From contig QFQS01000001.1 in the NCBI GenBank assembly GCA_003243455.1, positions 620,001-684,000 on the forward strand: a stretch of 64,000 nt of DNA, written 5' to 3'. The stretch comes from Cereibacter sphaeroides (lineage in GTDB: Bacteria > Pseudomonadota > Alphaproteobacteria > Rhodobacterales > Rhodobacteraceae). Shown here piece by piece: positions 43,116 to 52,854 of the stretch. Numbering within the stretch: position 1 is the stretch's first letter; every line of letters starts with the position of its first letter. Under the pieces are notes generated by a model. That model was not told the origin of the DNA. It searched no databases and saw nothing but the letters and a program-made list of their open reading frames with translations. The translations under genes and the position numbers were made by a program.

Positions 43116-43604
43116 ATGAAAACTTTCGGTGCGACTTTCGCGCTGTGCTTTGTGCTGGCCGCTCCTGCGCTGGCGCTGGACCTGACGCAATGGGGAACTT
43201 CGGGTGACTGGGTCATCCTGCAGGATCCCGACCATGACAATGCCTGCCTGGGACAGGCCTCGTTCAGCGACGGATCGCTGCTGCGTATGGGCTTCGAGGA
43301 CAAGGGCAAGAAGGGTTTCCTCGCCACGGTCAATCCGGCGTGGAAGGACTTCAAGCTGGATCACAAGTATCCCGTGACCTACCTGCTGGATGACGACCTG
43401 TTCGAGACCGAGGCGCGGGGCGTCGAGGTGAACGGCATGCGCGGCGCCCGCATCAGGTTCGAAGATATCGACCTGATCGTCGATCTGGCCACCAAGAATA
43501 CCCTGACCTTCATGTCCGAGGGTGTCGAGATGGTCAAAATCGACCTCAAGGGCAGCGACGACGCGATGAAGCAGGTCATTGCCTGCCAGGCCGCGCAAGG
43601 CTGA
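43116..43604 (+). CDS. Exported protein of unknown function
   Basis: 162 residues with a Sec signal (MKTFGATFALCFVLAAPALA). The mature part is beta-rich with two Cys (DNACLGQAS and VIACQAAQG) that could form a disulfide in the periplasm. I do not recognise the family. It starts 48 bp after the DUF1254 gene, so it is probably in the same operon. Confidence 0.65.
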   Translation: MKTFGATFALCFVLAAPALALDLTQWGTSGDWVILQDPDHDNACLGQASFSDGSLLRMGFEDKGKKGFLATVNPAWKDFKLDHKYPVTYLLDDDLFETEARGVEVNGMRGARIRFEDIDLIVDLATKNTLTFMSEGVEMVKIDLKGSDDAMKQVIACQAAQG

Positions 43605-43614
43605 TCAGCAACGA

Positions 43615-43646
43615 CTGGCGGTGCGATACACAGGTCGCACCGCCAG
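43615..43646 (+). terminator. Perfect 12-bp hairpin in the exported-protein operon
   Basis: CTGGCGGTGCGA (43615-43626) pairs with TCGCACCGCCAG (43635-43646), 8-nt loop, no T-run. It may be an RNA-processing or partial-termination site between the 162-residue gene and the beta-barrel gene. Confidence 0.45.
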
Positions 43647-43670
43647 AGCCAAATCGCCCCGGAGACTTTG

Positions 43671-44405
43671 ATGAAAGCACTATCCTATAGCCTTGCGACG
43701 CTGCTTTTAGCGGGTACGGCATCCGCTCAGGACGCCCCCGACTGGGCCTTCAAGGCGACGATATACGGCTGGTTCCCCGGCATGACCGCCTCGATTGATA
43801 CGGACTTCGGAACGTTTGAAAGCGACTCCAGCGCAAGCGATGCCTTATCCGATCTGGACATGGTGTTCATGGGAACGTTCGCCGCCCAGAATGACCGGCT
43901 GGGGTTCGCGGCGGATTTTCTCTACACCGACCTGTCGCAGTCGCAGGACACGCCCTTTGCGCTTTATGGCGAGGGGACCAGTGACGTGAAGGTGTCCGCG
44001 CTGAGCGGCTATGTCCTGTATCGGCTGACCACCGATCCGAAGGTGAAGTTCGATCTTGGCGCGGGCTTCCGCAACTTCGATGCGGAATACAAGATCTCGC
44101 TCAGCCAGGGTGTTCTTCCCGCAGCTTCGCAGACCATCAAGGGCAACTGGACCGATCCGCTGATCGCCGCGCGGCTTTCGGTTGCGCTGAACGAAAAATG
44201 GTTCCTGGCGGGCTTTGCAGATTATGGCGGAACCGGCTCGGGCGATCAGACCTACCAGTTCTACGGCGGCGTTGGTTACGCCTTCGCCGATAACTGGTCC
44301 ACCGAGCTTGGCTATCGCTACATGAGCGTCAGCAAGGAACTGGACGGCCGCGACGTGTCGATGGACCTGAGGGGCCCGGTTCTTGCCGTTTCCTACAGTT
44401 TCTAG
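43671..44405 (+). CDS. Outer membrane beta-barrel protein
   Basis: 244 residues with a signal peptide (MKALSYSLATLLLAGTASA). The mature protein is a series of amphipathic strands (GFAADFLYTDLSQ; FDLGAGFRNFDAEYKISL; STELGYRYMSVSKEL) ending VLAVSYSF with terminal Phe. ATG 43671 suits GGAG upstream better than the TTG three bases earlier. Role, porin or structural, unknown. Confidence 0.75.
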   Translation: MKALSYSLATLLLAGTASAQDAPDWAFKATIYGWFPGMTASIDTDFGTFESDSSASDALSDLDMVFMGTFAAQNDRLGFAADFLYTDLSQSQDTPFALYGEGTSDVKVSALSGYVLYRLTTDPKVKFDLGAGFRNFDAEYKISLSQGVLPAASQTIKGNWTDPLIAARLSVALNEKWFLAGFADYGGTGSGDQTYQFYGGVGYAFADNWSTELGYRYMSVSKELDGRDVSMDLRGPVLAVSYSF

Positions 44406-44460
44406 ACGCCTCCCCTGCCGCAAGGGGCGCGGGGACGAAAACAACAAGGCGAGAAATGAC

Positions 44461-45024
44461 GTGACAAAGATCAACGCAGAAAATCACAGCATCCCCAGCC
44501 TTGGCGCATCACGCCGCCAGGTGCTGGCTGGCGGATTGGCACTGGCCGGCGTGCTGGCCACCGCAAACGGCCCGGCATCGGCGGAAGGTTTCGCGGGCGA
44601 AAAGGCGGATTTCCTTTTCGTCCAGACCGCCCGCGAAATGAGCTTTGCCGACGGAACCCTGACGTTGAAGAACGTCAGTCCCGTCACCCTGTTCTTCACC
44701 GACCGTCCCGAGCGCATCGCCGGCAACATGTCGACCGAAAAGTTCATCCCGTTCTGGAGCGAAGGCAAGGACAGCTTCCTGTCCGATCCGCCGAACGCCG
44801 ACCTGTCGATCCTGCAGGACGGCGTCCTGAAACAGGTGGTGGTCGTGCTCAAGGACCCTGCCTATGACGGACAGGATCTGACCTATCAGGTCACGGTCAT
44901 CGACGGCGACATCCCCGCTTCGGCCAGGGATGTATCGGTGTTCATCGACGTCATCGGCATGCCGCTGACGCCCCTCTCGGTCGCGGGCGTCGACCGCCGC
45001 GCATTCCGCCGCGCGGTCTACTGA
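44461..45024 (+). CDS. Tat-exported protein of unknown function
   Basis: 187 residues from GTG 44461, with AAGGCGAG upstream. The signal SRRQVLAGGLALAGVLATAN has the twin Arg. The mature region (TLTLKNVSPVTLFFTDRPER; KEDGKDSFLSDPPNADLSIL-like EGKDSFLSDPPNADLSIL) is beta-rich. Family not recognised. It closes the run of exported-protein genes, followed by a strong terminator. Confidence 0.65.
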   Translation: MTKINAENHSIPSLGASRRQVLAGGLALAGVLATANGPASAEGFAGEKADFLFVQTAREMSFADGTLTLKNVSPVTLFFTDRPERIAGNMSTEKFIPFWSEGKDSFLSDPPNADLSILQDGVLKQVVVVLKDPAYDGQDLTYQVTVIDGDIPASARDVSVFIDVIGMPLTPLSVAGVDRRAFRRAVY

Positions 45025-45041
45025 CAATCCGCAGTGCAGCG

Positions 45042-45071
45042 AAGGCGGGCAGTTCCAACTGCCCGCCTTTT
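45042..45071. terminator. Intrinsic terminator between convergent genes
   Basis: AAGGCGGGCAGT (45042-45053) pairs with ACTGCCCGCCTT (45058-45069), 4-nt loop, followed by TT on the plus strand. The start of the stem also supplies a T-run for the minus strand. Confidence 0.75.
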
Positions 45072-45076
45072 GCAAT

Positions 45077-46183
45077 TCAATTCCCGAAGATGCGGATCGG
45101 CACACCGGTCAGGAACTGCCCCAGGCTGGGGCTGTCGCCAAAGCGCCCGACCGAATTCAGCCCGGCGCCGATCAGCTTGACCACCTCGGGAGAACCCGCA
45201 AATTTCGAATGGCTGCCCGAACTCGAGTCGTTGACATCGGACAGGTCAACGACGGTCACGCCCAGCTTTTCCAGCTCTGCCGCGTCTGCCGCGCCGACAC
45301 GCGGAACGCCGCCCGCGATCTTGCGCGAAAAGCGCAGGGCGCTGTCGTCCTTGGAAATCAGGACATACATCTTGTCCACGATGGCTTTCGGCAATAGCGC
45401 GATCTGCGTGCGGAACAGGTCAATGTCGATATCGGGCGAGGCCAGCACGATATGGTCGATGTTCTTGCGTGTGCCCAGCCGACCCGCCTGCGCGGCATCG
45501 ACCAGCCCCTCCATCGTCAGGAAGGTTCCCATCGAATGGGCAAAGATATCTACGCCTTCTGCCCTTGTGCTGGCCAGAACGTCCGACAACTCCTTCAACT
45601 TGCCCCGGGCAATCAGGGCGCTGTTCAGGTCATAGACATAGCGTGGCGCCTTGGCCGCTGATGCCCAGGTGAACAGCACCGGAACGCCTTGATACCCGGT
45701 GTCCTGCACGAACTGGGTAAGGCGCAACAGCGCGTCGCTGGCGGTGTTGTTATAGCCGTGCACGAACAGCAGGATCTTGCGCTCGCCCGGCGGCCGTTTC
45801 GCCAGTTCCCGGTTGATCTGGGCAACGAAAGAGGCGTCGTTGCGGTAGATGATCGGATCGACGATCGCGAATTCCTTGCGGGGATCGGGCGGCATACGCT
45901 TTGCCCGCTCAAGCCCGCCGACCACGTGGTTTGGCGGCACCGTTACATCGACCGAGGCGAGACCCAGTTCGGGCGCGCGCAGGCCTGAGTAAAACGCCCC
46001 CACAACCTCGGAGGACTGGCGGGTCGACATGATGAAAATCTGGTGGCGCGTGACATCCGCGACGCTTTCTGCCGGCATCGTGGGATTGTCGATGCCGATG
46101 AGTTCGGGCGGGCGGCTGCACCCTGTCAGGACCACCGGGACAAACAGCAGGATCATCAGGAAACGGCACAGGCGGTCAGTCAT
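45077..46183 (-). CDS. Lipoprotein alpha/beta hydrolase (DUF900-like)
   Basis: 368 residues from ATG 46183 with GGGGAA upstream. The signal ends in a lipobox LTGC, so it is a lipoprotein. The hydrolase core carries LLFVHGYNNTASDALL and the nucleophile GxSxG as FAHSMGTFL; Asp/His candidates lie in LASPDIDID and GSHSKFA. DUF900 members are esterase-like with unknown substrate. It is convergent with the Tat-exported gene. Confidence 0.82.
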   Translation of the reverse strand: MTDRLCRFLMILLFVPVVLTGCSRPPELIGIDNPTMPAESVADVTRHQIFIMSTRQSSEVVGAFYSGLRAPELGLASVDVTVPPNHVVGGLERAKRMPPDPRKEFAIVDPIIYRNDASFVAQINRELAKRPPGERKILLFVHGYNNTASDALLRLTQFVQDTGYQGVPVLFTWASAAKAPRYVYDLNSALIARGKLKELSDVLASTRAEGVDIFAHSMGTFLTMEGLVDAAQAGRLGTRKNIDHIVLASPDIDIDLFRTQIALLPKAIVDKMYVLISKDDSALRFSRKIAGGVPRVGAADAAELEKLGVTVVDLSDVNDSSSGSHSKFAGSPEVVKLIGAGLNSVGRFGDSPSLGQFLTGVPIRIFGN

Positions 46184-46262
46184 CAAAATTCCCCGGGCGG
46201 CCTGCCGCCATACTGCCGGAGGAACCTTTACAATTCCCCCGGCAGCCAATGGCAAATGCCGA

Positions 46263-46550
46263 TTACATCGCGTTTTGCAGCTTCACCTTGTAGGTTTCGC
46301 CGGTCGGCATGACAACATCAACCGGTGTCGGCTCTGTGAAGGTCGAGACATCGACCTTGGTTGCAACGGCGCAGACGTCGCGGCCGAAATTCTCTTCGCC
46401 GGTCTTGGATTTTATCGCCGCCGTCTGCTTTTCATCCAGTGTCACGTTGACACCTGGGCATTCGACCTTTGTCATCGTTTCGGCCAAGGCAAAGCCCGTC
46501 GTCAACGGAACCAGCACAGCAGCGGCCGCAATCATAGCTGCGATCTTCAT
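46263..46550 (-). CDS. Small exported protein
   Basis: 95 residues with a signal peptide (MKIAAMIAAAAVLVPLTTGF ALA, cleaved after ALA). The mature part has two Cys (VECPGVNVT and GRDVCAVA), probably a disulfide. AGGAGGAAGA precedes the ATG. It is 79 bp upstream of the lipoprotein hydrolase on the same strand and may be co-transcribed. Family not recognised. Confidence 0.65.
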   Translation of the reverse strand: MKIAAMIAAAAVLVPLTTGFALAETMTKVECPGVNVTLDEKQTAAIKSKTGEENFGRDVCAVATKVDVSTFTEPTPVDVVMPTGETYKVKLQNAM

Positions 46551-46807
46551 ATCTCTTCCTCCTCAGCGAGATATTGGGAATTGAAGAATTCACCGGAGCA
46601 AAGCTTCACGGCATAGCAATAGCCCTGCCGCGCACCCCCTAAGCGCGAGCATTTAGGGCGGACAGAAAAACTGTCGAGCGGCCGCCTGAATGGCGGCGAA
46701 AATCAAATGAAATTATTGTGGGAAAAAGGAAGATGACCTGCGAAGATCACCTTGGGCGTGCACCGCTATCGCTTGCGGTCGCCACCCGAACAGGGTGGAG
46801 GGGTAAA

Positions 46808-48178
46808 ATGCGTCGAACTCATGGGGCATTTGTGTCCAGCGTTCTGCTGGTTGGCCTGCTGGCAATGCCGCTTGCCGCGCAGGATGCCCAGCAGGATCAG
46901 TCCGAAGCGGCTGTGACGGTCGAGACCGAGAACCCCGAGGGCGATGCCGCGTTGACGCCGGAAGATATCGACAAACTTGTCGCCCCCGTCGCGCTGTTCC
47001 CGGATTCGCTTTTGACCCAGATCATGATGGCCTCGACCTATCCGCTGGACCTCGTCAAGGCCGACCGGTTCCTGAAAGACAATCCAGACATGCCCGACAA
47101 GGACCGGGCAGCCGCGACCGAGAAAATGACCGAGTGGGACCCAAGCGTTCAGGCGCTGACCGCCGGCTTCCCGGATATCGTGAACCGGATGGCGGACAAC
47201 ATCGACTGGACCGAACAGATGGGCGAGGCGGTGCTGGCCCAGACCGACGACGTGTTCGACGGCGTCCAGCGGCGCCGGGCCGAAGCCAAGGAGAACGGCT
47301 ATCTGGATTCCAACGACGCCCAGACGGTCGAGGTGTCGAACGACAATACCATTGTCATCCAGCCAGCCGATCCGCAGATCGTCTATGTGCCGCAGTATGA
47401 CAGCGACGTTGTCTACACGACCCCTGCCCCGGCCACGCCCGTCTATATTGACGACGATCATGACAACGATTTCGGCAATGCGCTGGCGACCGGGGCGATC
47501 GTCTTTGGCACGGCGCTGATCCTCGATGAGATTTTCGATGATGACGATCCCTGGAACGGCTACTGGCGCGGGCCGCCACCGATCGATTGGGACGATGCAG
47601 ATTTCAATCCGCGACCGCGCGGCATCAACATCGACGGCGATGTGAATATCGACAACGACCGCTTCACGAATATCGAGCGGAACCGGATCAAGAACATCGA
47701 CCGCAACAGCATCGACCGGAACAAGATTGCGGCCAACCCTGGCCGGATCGGCGATCTGGACCGTGAACAACTGGACCGCAAGTTCAACCAGGGCTTCAAC
47801 GCGAACGACGCGCAACGCGCCGCAGCCAAGCAAAAGATTCAGAACCGCAAAGCCCAGGGCGGGGACGTGCCGAGCCTGCGCGATGGCGGCAAGCTGGGCG
47901 GTGCAGGCGCCGCAGCAGGTGCCGGCGCCGGAGCAGCCGCGATTTCGAAAGCCAACCGACCGAACGTGGACCGTCCCAAGGTCAACAAACCCGCGAACAT
48001 CAACCGGCCCCAGAATATCAAGAAACCGGCGAACATATCAAAGCCTGCAAAGGTAAATCGCCCCAACGTTTCCCGTAACGTTCCAAAGGCTTCGGCCATG
48101 CAGCGTTCCGGCGGTGCCCGCGCTGGTGCAGCCTCGAATCGAGGTCACGCCAGCAGGGGCGGCGGGAGGAGAAGATAG
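46808..48178 (+). CDS. DUF3300 exported protein with low-complexity tail
   Basis: 456 residues from ATG 46808 (GGAGGGG upstream), Sec signal ending MPLAAQ. The DUF3300 domain (about 50-230; VAPVALFPDSLLTQIMMAST; QPADPQIVYVPQYDSDVVYT) is followed by an Asn/Asp/Arg-rich region and a repetitive Asn-Arg-Pro/Lys-Pro tail. The basic repetitive tail suggests binding to polyanionic surface material. Its stop is 2 bp before the DUF2950 gene, a common pairing. Confidence 0.85.
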   Translation: MRRTHGAFVSSVLLVGLLAMPLAAQDAQQDQSEAAVTVETENPEGDAALTPEDIDKLVAPVALFPDSLLTQIMMASTYPLDLVKADRFLKDNPDMPDKDRAAATEKMTEWDPSVQALTAGFPDIVNRMADNIDWTEQMGEAVLAQTDDVFDGVQRRRAEAKENGYLDSNDAQTVEVSNDNTIVIQPADPQIVYVPQYDSDVVYTTPAPATPVYIDDDHDNDFGNALATGAIVFGTALILDEIFDDDDPWNGYWRGPPPIDWDDADFNPRPRGINIDGDVNIDNDRFTNIERNRIKNIDRNSIDRNKIAANPGRIGDLDREQLDRKFNQGFNANDAQRAAAKQKIQNRKAQGGDVPSLRDGGKLGGAGAAAGAGAGAAAISKANRPNVDRPKVNKPANINRPQNIKKPANISKPAKVNRPNVSRNVPKASAMQRSGGARAGAASNRGHASRGGGRRR

Positions 48179-48180
48179 TC

Positions 48181-49092
48181 ATGCGCACATCTGCAATTTT
48201 CTCGACGGCCTGTGGAATTGCCGTCTTCACCTTGCCGGCCTTCGCCGATCCCATGAGTTTTGCCAGCCCCCAGGATGCGGTCGCAGCCGTTATAACCTCG
48301 CTCGACGCGCGTGACCGCGACGGACTTCTGAAGGTCTTTGGGCCAGAGAATGAGGATGTGGCCTTCACCGGCGACGCCGATCAGGACAAGGAAATCTGGT
48401 CGGGCTTTCTGCGCGATTATCGCCAGCAGAACCGCATCGAGATGGCGGCGGACGACCGTGCCGTGCTGGTCATCGGCCGCATGCAATGGCCCTTCCCGGC
48501 GCCAATCGTCAAGGATGATGCGGGCTGGCATTTCGATGGTGCCGCTGCCCGGGAAGAAGTGCTGCTACGGCGTATCGGTCTGAATGAGCTGGACGTGATC
48601 GACCTGATGAAACAGGAGGCCAGGGTTCAGGCGACGTTCCGCCAGGAGGACCATGACGGCGATGGCGTGCTGGAGTTCGCTTCCGCCGTCATCAGCGACC
48701 CCGGCCAGCGTAACGGCCTGTATTGGCCGGATGAGGAAGGCCAGCCGGAAAGTCCGATCGGTGAGTTCATGGCAAAGGCATCGGCGGACGGGTTCGACCT
48801 GGACGGCGCGGACCAGGAACCCGAGCCCTATCTGGGATACTATTTCCGCATCCTGCAGAAACAGGGACCGACCGCGCCCGGTGGTGCCTATGATTACATG
48901 GTCGGCGGCAATATGGTGGCCGGTCACGCCCTGCTGGCCTATCCGGCATCTCCGGGGGAGTCCGGCATCATGAGCTTTATGATGGGCGAAAATGGCATCG
49001 TCTATCAGAAGGATCTGGGCGACAAGACGCTGGAAGCCGGCGCCACAATCGACAGCTTTGATCCGGGCGACGGGTGGGAGCCTGCGGAATAA
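48181..49092 (+). CDS. DUF2950 exported protein
   Basis: 303 residues with signal (MRTSAIFSTACGIAVFTLPA). The DUF2950 core is recognised in FASPQDAVAAVITSLDARDRDGLLKVFG, shown only in part as FASPQDAVAAVITSLDARDR, and in YLGYYFRILQKQGPTAPGGA. It starts 2 bp after the DUF3300 gene; the two domains often co-occur, suggesting one periplasmic function that has not been defined. Confidence 0.85.
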   Translation: MRTSAIFSTACGIAVFTLPAFADPMSFASPQDAVAAVITSLDARDRDGLLKVFGPENEDVAFTGDADQDKEIWSGFLRDYRQQNRIEMAADDRAVLVIGRMQWPFPAPIVKDDAGWHFDGAAAREEVLLRRIGLNELDVIDLMKQEARVQATFRQEDHDGDGVLEFASAVISDPGQRNGLYWPDEEGQPESPIGEFMAKASADGFDLDGADQEPEPYLGYYFRILQKQGPTAPGGAYDYMVGGNMVAGHALLAYPASPGESGIMSFMMGENGIVYQKDLGDKTLEAGATIDSFDPGDGWEPAE

Positions 49093-49166
49093 GCCCGACG
49101 GCTTCGCTTGGAGATAGGCCTGCAGGCGGTTTAGTCTGGGTGCCTTGACTATATCGGGGCATTTCC

Positions 49167-50162
49167 ATGACGTCACGACGCAAGGTTCTCGAGGCTGCCA
49201 TCTCGCTCGCCGCTGTCGCTGCCCTGCCAGGGTCAACCTGGGGCCAGACGCCACAAGTCCAGGTCATGACCGATGAAGACATCGACCGGCTCTTGCCCAC
49301 GATCAGCAACTGGGGCAGGTGGGGACCGGATGACCAGCTTGGGACGCTGAACCTGATCACGACCGAAATGCGGCTTGCCGCCATTCGATCTGTCTCAAGC
49401 GGGCGCGTCGTGTCTTTGGCACGCGAGCGGGGCGTGGCGGACAGTTCTGGCATCCGCAGGGCCACCTACCAGAACTTCCACTACACCGATCCGCAGCCGG
49501 ATGAGGCGGGAACGATTGACCAGATCGGCATGATCTACCACGGCTACGTGGTGACGCACCTCGATGCGCTGTGCCACCTGTTCACGCCAGAGGGTCGTGA
49601 GGGCATGTACAACGGCTATCCCGTCTCGCTTGTCACCGATGCTGGCGCGGCAAAGCTGGGGGTCGAGGTCATGGGCCGGAACGGCATCGTAGGGCGTGGC
49701 GTGCTGCTTGACATCGCCGGGCTGAAGGGCAGCCCGCTTGCCGTTGGCAGCATAATAACGGTGGACGATCTTGAGGCGGCGGAGCAGCGGCAGGGCTTGC
49801 ATGTCGGCCAAGGCGATATCCTGTTCGTCCGCAACGGACAGGGCGCACGCAACAGCTATGAACTGGGGACCGGCCTTCATCTCGCTTGCCTGCCTTGGTT
49901 GCATGCTCGCGGCGTGGCCGCGCTTGGTCATGATGGCGACGGAGACGTCCATCCCCCGCAGCCGGGTCTGGTCCGGTGGACCGAACCCGTCCACATGATC
50001 GCGATCCCCTATCTGGGGATGCCGCTGATCTGCGCTTCGGATCTTGAGGAGTTATCCGAGGCCTGTGCAAAAGAGGGGCGCTGGTCTTTCTTCCTGACGG
50101 TCGCACCCTGGCGTTTTCGGGGGGCGACCAGCTCTCCGGTGAACCCCCTCGCCATGTTCTAG
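49167..50162 (+). CDS. Cyclase/kynurenine-formamidase-like exported hydrolase
   Basis: 331 residues with a Tat signal (MTSRRKVLEAAISLAAVAAL). The metal-binding cyclase motif is readable as YVVTHLDALCHLF, matching HxDxxxH. Overall similarity is to the cyclase family that includes KynB. Export by Tat suggests a folded metal enzyme in the periplasm. Substrate unknown. It is 74 bp after DUF2950, possibly a separate unit. Confidence 0.82.
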   Translation: MTSRRKVLEAAISLAAVAALPGSTWGQTPQVQVMTDEDIDRLLPTISNWGRWGPDDQLGTLNLITTEMRLAAIRSVSSGRVVSLARERGVADSSGIRRATYQNFHYTDPQPDEAGTIDQIGMIYHGYVVTHLDALCHLFTPEGREGMYNGYPVSLVTDAGAAKLGVEVMGRNGIVGRGVLLDIAGLKGSPLAVGSIITVDDLEAAEQRQGLHVGQGDILFVRNGQGARNSYELGTGLHLACLPWLHARGVAALGHDGDGDVHPPQPGLVRWTEPVHMIAIPYLGMPLICASDLEELSEACAKEGRWSFFLTVAPWRFRGATSSPVNPLAMF

Positions 50163-50320
50163 CCCAACGAAAACCGAGATTGCCGCGCAACACAAACCCG
50201 TGGCATTACCGCGCAGAGGGTAGACGCCGCGCCGATCATCGGGGATCGTATCGTCCGCTAAACCGGTGCCATGACCGGCCCAATGTATAAATATCCGAGC
50301 ACAAGGCCCGCCCACGCTTC

Positions 50321-51484
50321 ATGCCCAATTTGCCCAGTACGCCACGCACACCTCGCCGTCGGACCCGTATGCCCCCTCTTCTGGCGGATGTATCGGCGGC
50401 ACGCTGGCTGCTGTTGGGTATCCTTGCGGCCTCGGCCTATTTCTTTCACGGCTTCGTCGTACCGGTTCTGGCGGCCAGCGTCATAACGCTGGCAAGCTGG
50501 CCGCTGCGGCAACGCGCCATCACAAGGATGAATCTGGGCCGGACCGGGACAGCGACCCTTTTGGTGCTTGTGCTGGTCTGCTTTCTGGTCGTTCCGATCA
50601 TCATGGCGCTGCTTTACGCGTTTCGCGAACTGCGAGGCTGGGTCAGCTGGGCAATTGAAAAGAACGGATCGGGTGCCGAAACACCGGATTGGCTTTCAGA
50701 TGTTCCACAGGTGGGCCCATGGCTTACCATGCAGTGGGAAAACCATATCGGCCGCCCCGGCGGTATAAGCGAGTTGGTGCAACTTATAAGTGGCGAGAAC
50801 ATCGGGGCGATCTATCGCGCGGCGCTTGCCACAGGGTCAATCGCTTTCAACCTGTCGCTGAACCTGATCTTCATGCTGATCACCCTGTTCGTGCTGGTGC
50901 GCGACGGCGACAAGATCGTGGCGCAGATTGACCGTATCGGCACGCGCATCCTGCCCGATCGCTGGGATCGCATTTCCCGCATCGTTCCGGCCACGATCAG
51001 TTCGACTGTCACGGGCATGACCCTTATCGCGATTGCCGAGGGCGTGGTGCTGGGCGTGGCCTACTATCTGGCCGGTGTGCCCTCACCTGTAACCTTTGCC
51101 GTCATCACCGGCTTCATGGCGCTGATCCCCGGCGGCGCGCCATTATCCTTCACATTGGTGTCGATCTATCTGGTGGCAAGCGGCAGCCCCGTTCAGGGTG
51201 CCGCGCTGTTTGCCTGGGGCACGATCGAGTTGTTCATCGTGGACAAGACCATTCGCCCGACACTGGTCGGCGGACCGATCCGCCTGCCCTTCCTGCCGAC
51301 GTTCTTCGGGCTTATCGGCGGGGTCAAGACAATGGGCATCGTCGGCCTGTTCGTCGGCCCGGTCCTGATGGCCATCCTGGTCTCGATCTGGCGCGAATGG
51401 CAGCGCGAAATCACGCAGGAGGAAATCGAGCAGCGTCCCCCGGACCCTGAACCGCTGACAGAGTCGGAAAGCGACGCCGCCTAG
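50321..51484 (+). CDS. AI-2E family (PerM/YdiK-like) transporter
   Basis: 387 residues, about seven to eight membrane helices. Family core: VILASWPLRQRAI-like VITLASWPLRQRA, LFVLVRDGDKIVAQI, and the C-terminal FLPTFFGLIGGVKTMGIVGL. Family members export autoinducer-2 or ions; function here is not determined. ATG 50321 gives a basic N-terminal tail; ATG 50369 is also possible. Confidence 0.85.
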   Translation: MPNLPSTPRTPRRRTRMPPLLADVSAARWLLLGILAASAYFFHGFVVPVLAASVITLASWPLRQRAITRMNLGRTGTATLLVLVLVCFLVVPIIMALLYAFRELRGWVSWAIEKNGSGAETPDWLSDVPQVGPWLTMQWENHIGRPGGISELVQLISGENIGAIYRAALATGSIAFNLSLNLIFMLITLFVLVRDGDKIVAQIDRIGTRILPDRWDRISRIVPATISSTVTGMTLIAIAEGVVLGVAYYLAGVPSPVTFAVITGFMALIPGGAPLSFTLVSIYLVASGSPVQGAALFAWGTIELFIVDKTIRPTLVGGPIRLPFLPTFFGLIGGVKTMGIVGLFVGPVLMAILVSIWREWQREITQEEIEQRPPDPEPLTESESDAA

Positions 51485-51652
51485 CTGCGCGGTTGCCGGA
51501 TCACGCCGGAGGCGCCAGGACTTGAGTCACTCGGGGTGTTTTCACTCGCCTCGCGCCATCCCAGCATTATATTTGCCAGGATATATCGAATCGAGCTTGG
51601 CTCATCGGGCGGGGGCAGGCTTTCCGCCCCGTCCAAGAAGGGAGAACGGGTC

Positions 51653-52586
51653 GTGCCACGACTGCCTCTCCGCCACGAGGATACCGTTGCCGCAGCAGTA
51701 GCGGGCGGCCATGCCGTGTGTTCTGCCATAATCGCGTCCTGGGTGCGCTCCGCGCAGGTGCATGGGCTGTCGCCTTCGCGGCTGCCCAATAATGAGCGTC
51801 TGACCGAGGCGGAGTTCCGCGAACTGCGGCAGCGAATGGAAAGTGTTCTGATCATTGCAAGGCCGACCTTGCGGGGCTGTCGGTGGCGTCGGCGCCTGGG
51901 TGATCCTTGCGGGTACGGATGGCATCCCGCTGGAACGCATCGGCAATCCCACCGAGGATCGCGACTTCGCCGAGGCGGGACTGTGGACCGGCACCAACTG
52001 GTCCGAAGCGGCAGCGGGGACAAACGGCATCGGCACCTGCATTGCCGAGCGTCGCCCGGTTCTGATCCACCGCAATCAGCATTTCCTGTCGGTCAACACC
52101 ACGCTGACCTGCGCCTCGGCCCCCGTCCACGACGCGGATGGAGAGATTGTCGCGGTTCTGGATGTCTCCAACGCGCGGCTGGACATGACAGAGGGCATGG
52201 CAGGTTTGTTCGGCCATATCGTGACCGAAGCCGCGCGTAAGATCGAGGCCGACCTGTTCCATGCCAGCTTCCCGCGCGCGCGGATGGTGCTGGTTCCCGG
52301 CATCGACCGGGGCGTCGGCGCGCTTCTGGCGGTTGACGCCGACGAATTGGTGATCGGCGCCACCCGCGCGGCGCGAACGCATCTGGGGCTGTCGGATGAT
52401 CTGGCCAAGGCCCCGGTGCCGGTAGCCGACATTCTGGACCTGCCCGCCCACGAACGCCCCGAGGATGGCGAGCGAGCCGTCCTGAGCCGCGCTTTGGCCC
52501 GCTCTGGCGGCAATGTCTCGGCTGCCGCCCGCGCGCTGGGGCTTAGCCGGGCGACCTTTCATCGCAAGCTTGGCAGCCGCGACTGA
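51653..52586 (+). pseudogene. GAF-Fis transcriptional regulator, frameshifted
   Basis: The first part (VPRLPLRHEDTVAAAVAGGH ... ELRQRMESVLIIARPTL) and the second (GGVGAWVILAGTDGIPLERI ... GGNVSAAARALGLSRATFHR) form one regulator of the GAF plus Fis-type HTH class but lie in different frames, switching at about 51870-51885. Compared with typical relatives roughly eight bases seem missing there. GTG 51653 has AAGGGAGAA upstream. There is no sigma-54 AAA+ domain. Such short regulators usually control a neighbouring aldehyde dehydrogenase. Confidence 0.7.
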
Positions 52587-52650
52587 CGTTCCTTGCCCGA
52601 TCTGTCTCAGATTTGCGACAGATCGGGGTGCCGGGGTATGAAGCCGTGAC

Positions 52651-52851
52651 ATGAACACGGCCTATCGCGCCGGTCGCGGGATCGAGGCTGGCCGGGTCTC
52701 CGGCGGGACAGCCTTTAGCGGCTACAAGCAGTCCGGCATCGGTCGCGAAACGCACAAAATGATGCTCGACCACTACCAGGAGACCAAGAACCTGCTGGTC
52801 AGCTACAGCCCGAACAAGCTCGGCTTCTTCTCATCCTCCTGCGACAGCGGA
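52651..52851 (+). pseudogene. Aldehyde dehydrogenase C-terminal remnant
   Basis: NTAYRAGRGIEAGRVSGGTA and FSGYKQSGIGRETHKMMLDH are the last 60 or so residues of an NAD-dependent aldehyde dehydrogenase. About ten residues normally found after AGRV are missing, and most of the gene (catalytic Cys and Glu) is gone. After KLGFF the usual TGA reads TCA, so the frame runs on. A terminator follows. It is 64 bp after the broken regulator. Confidence 0.75.
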
Positions 52852-52854
52852 CTT

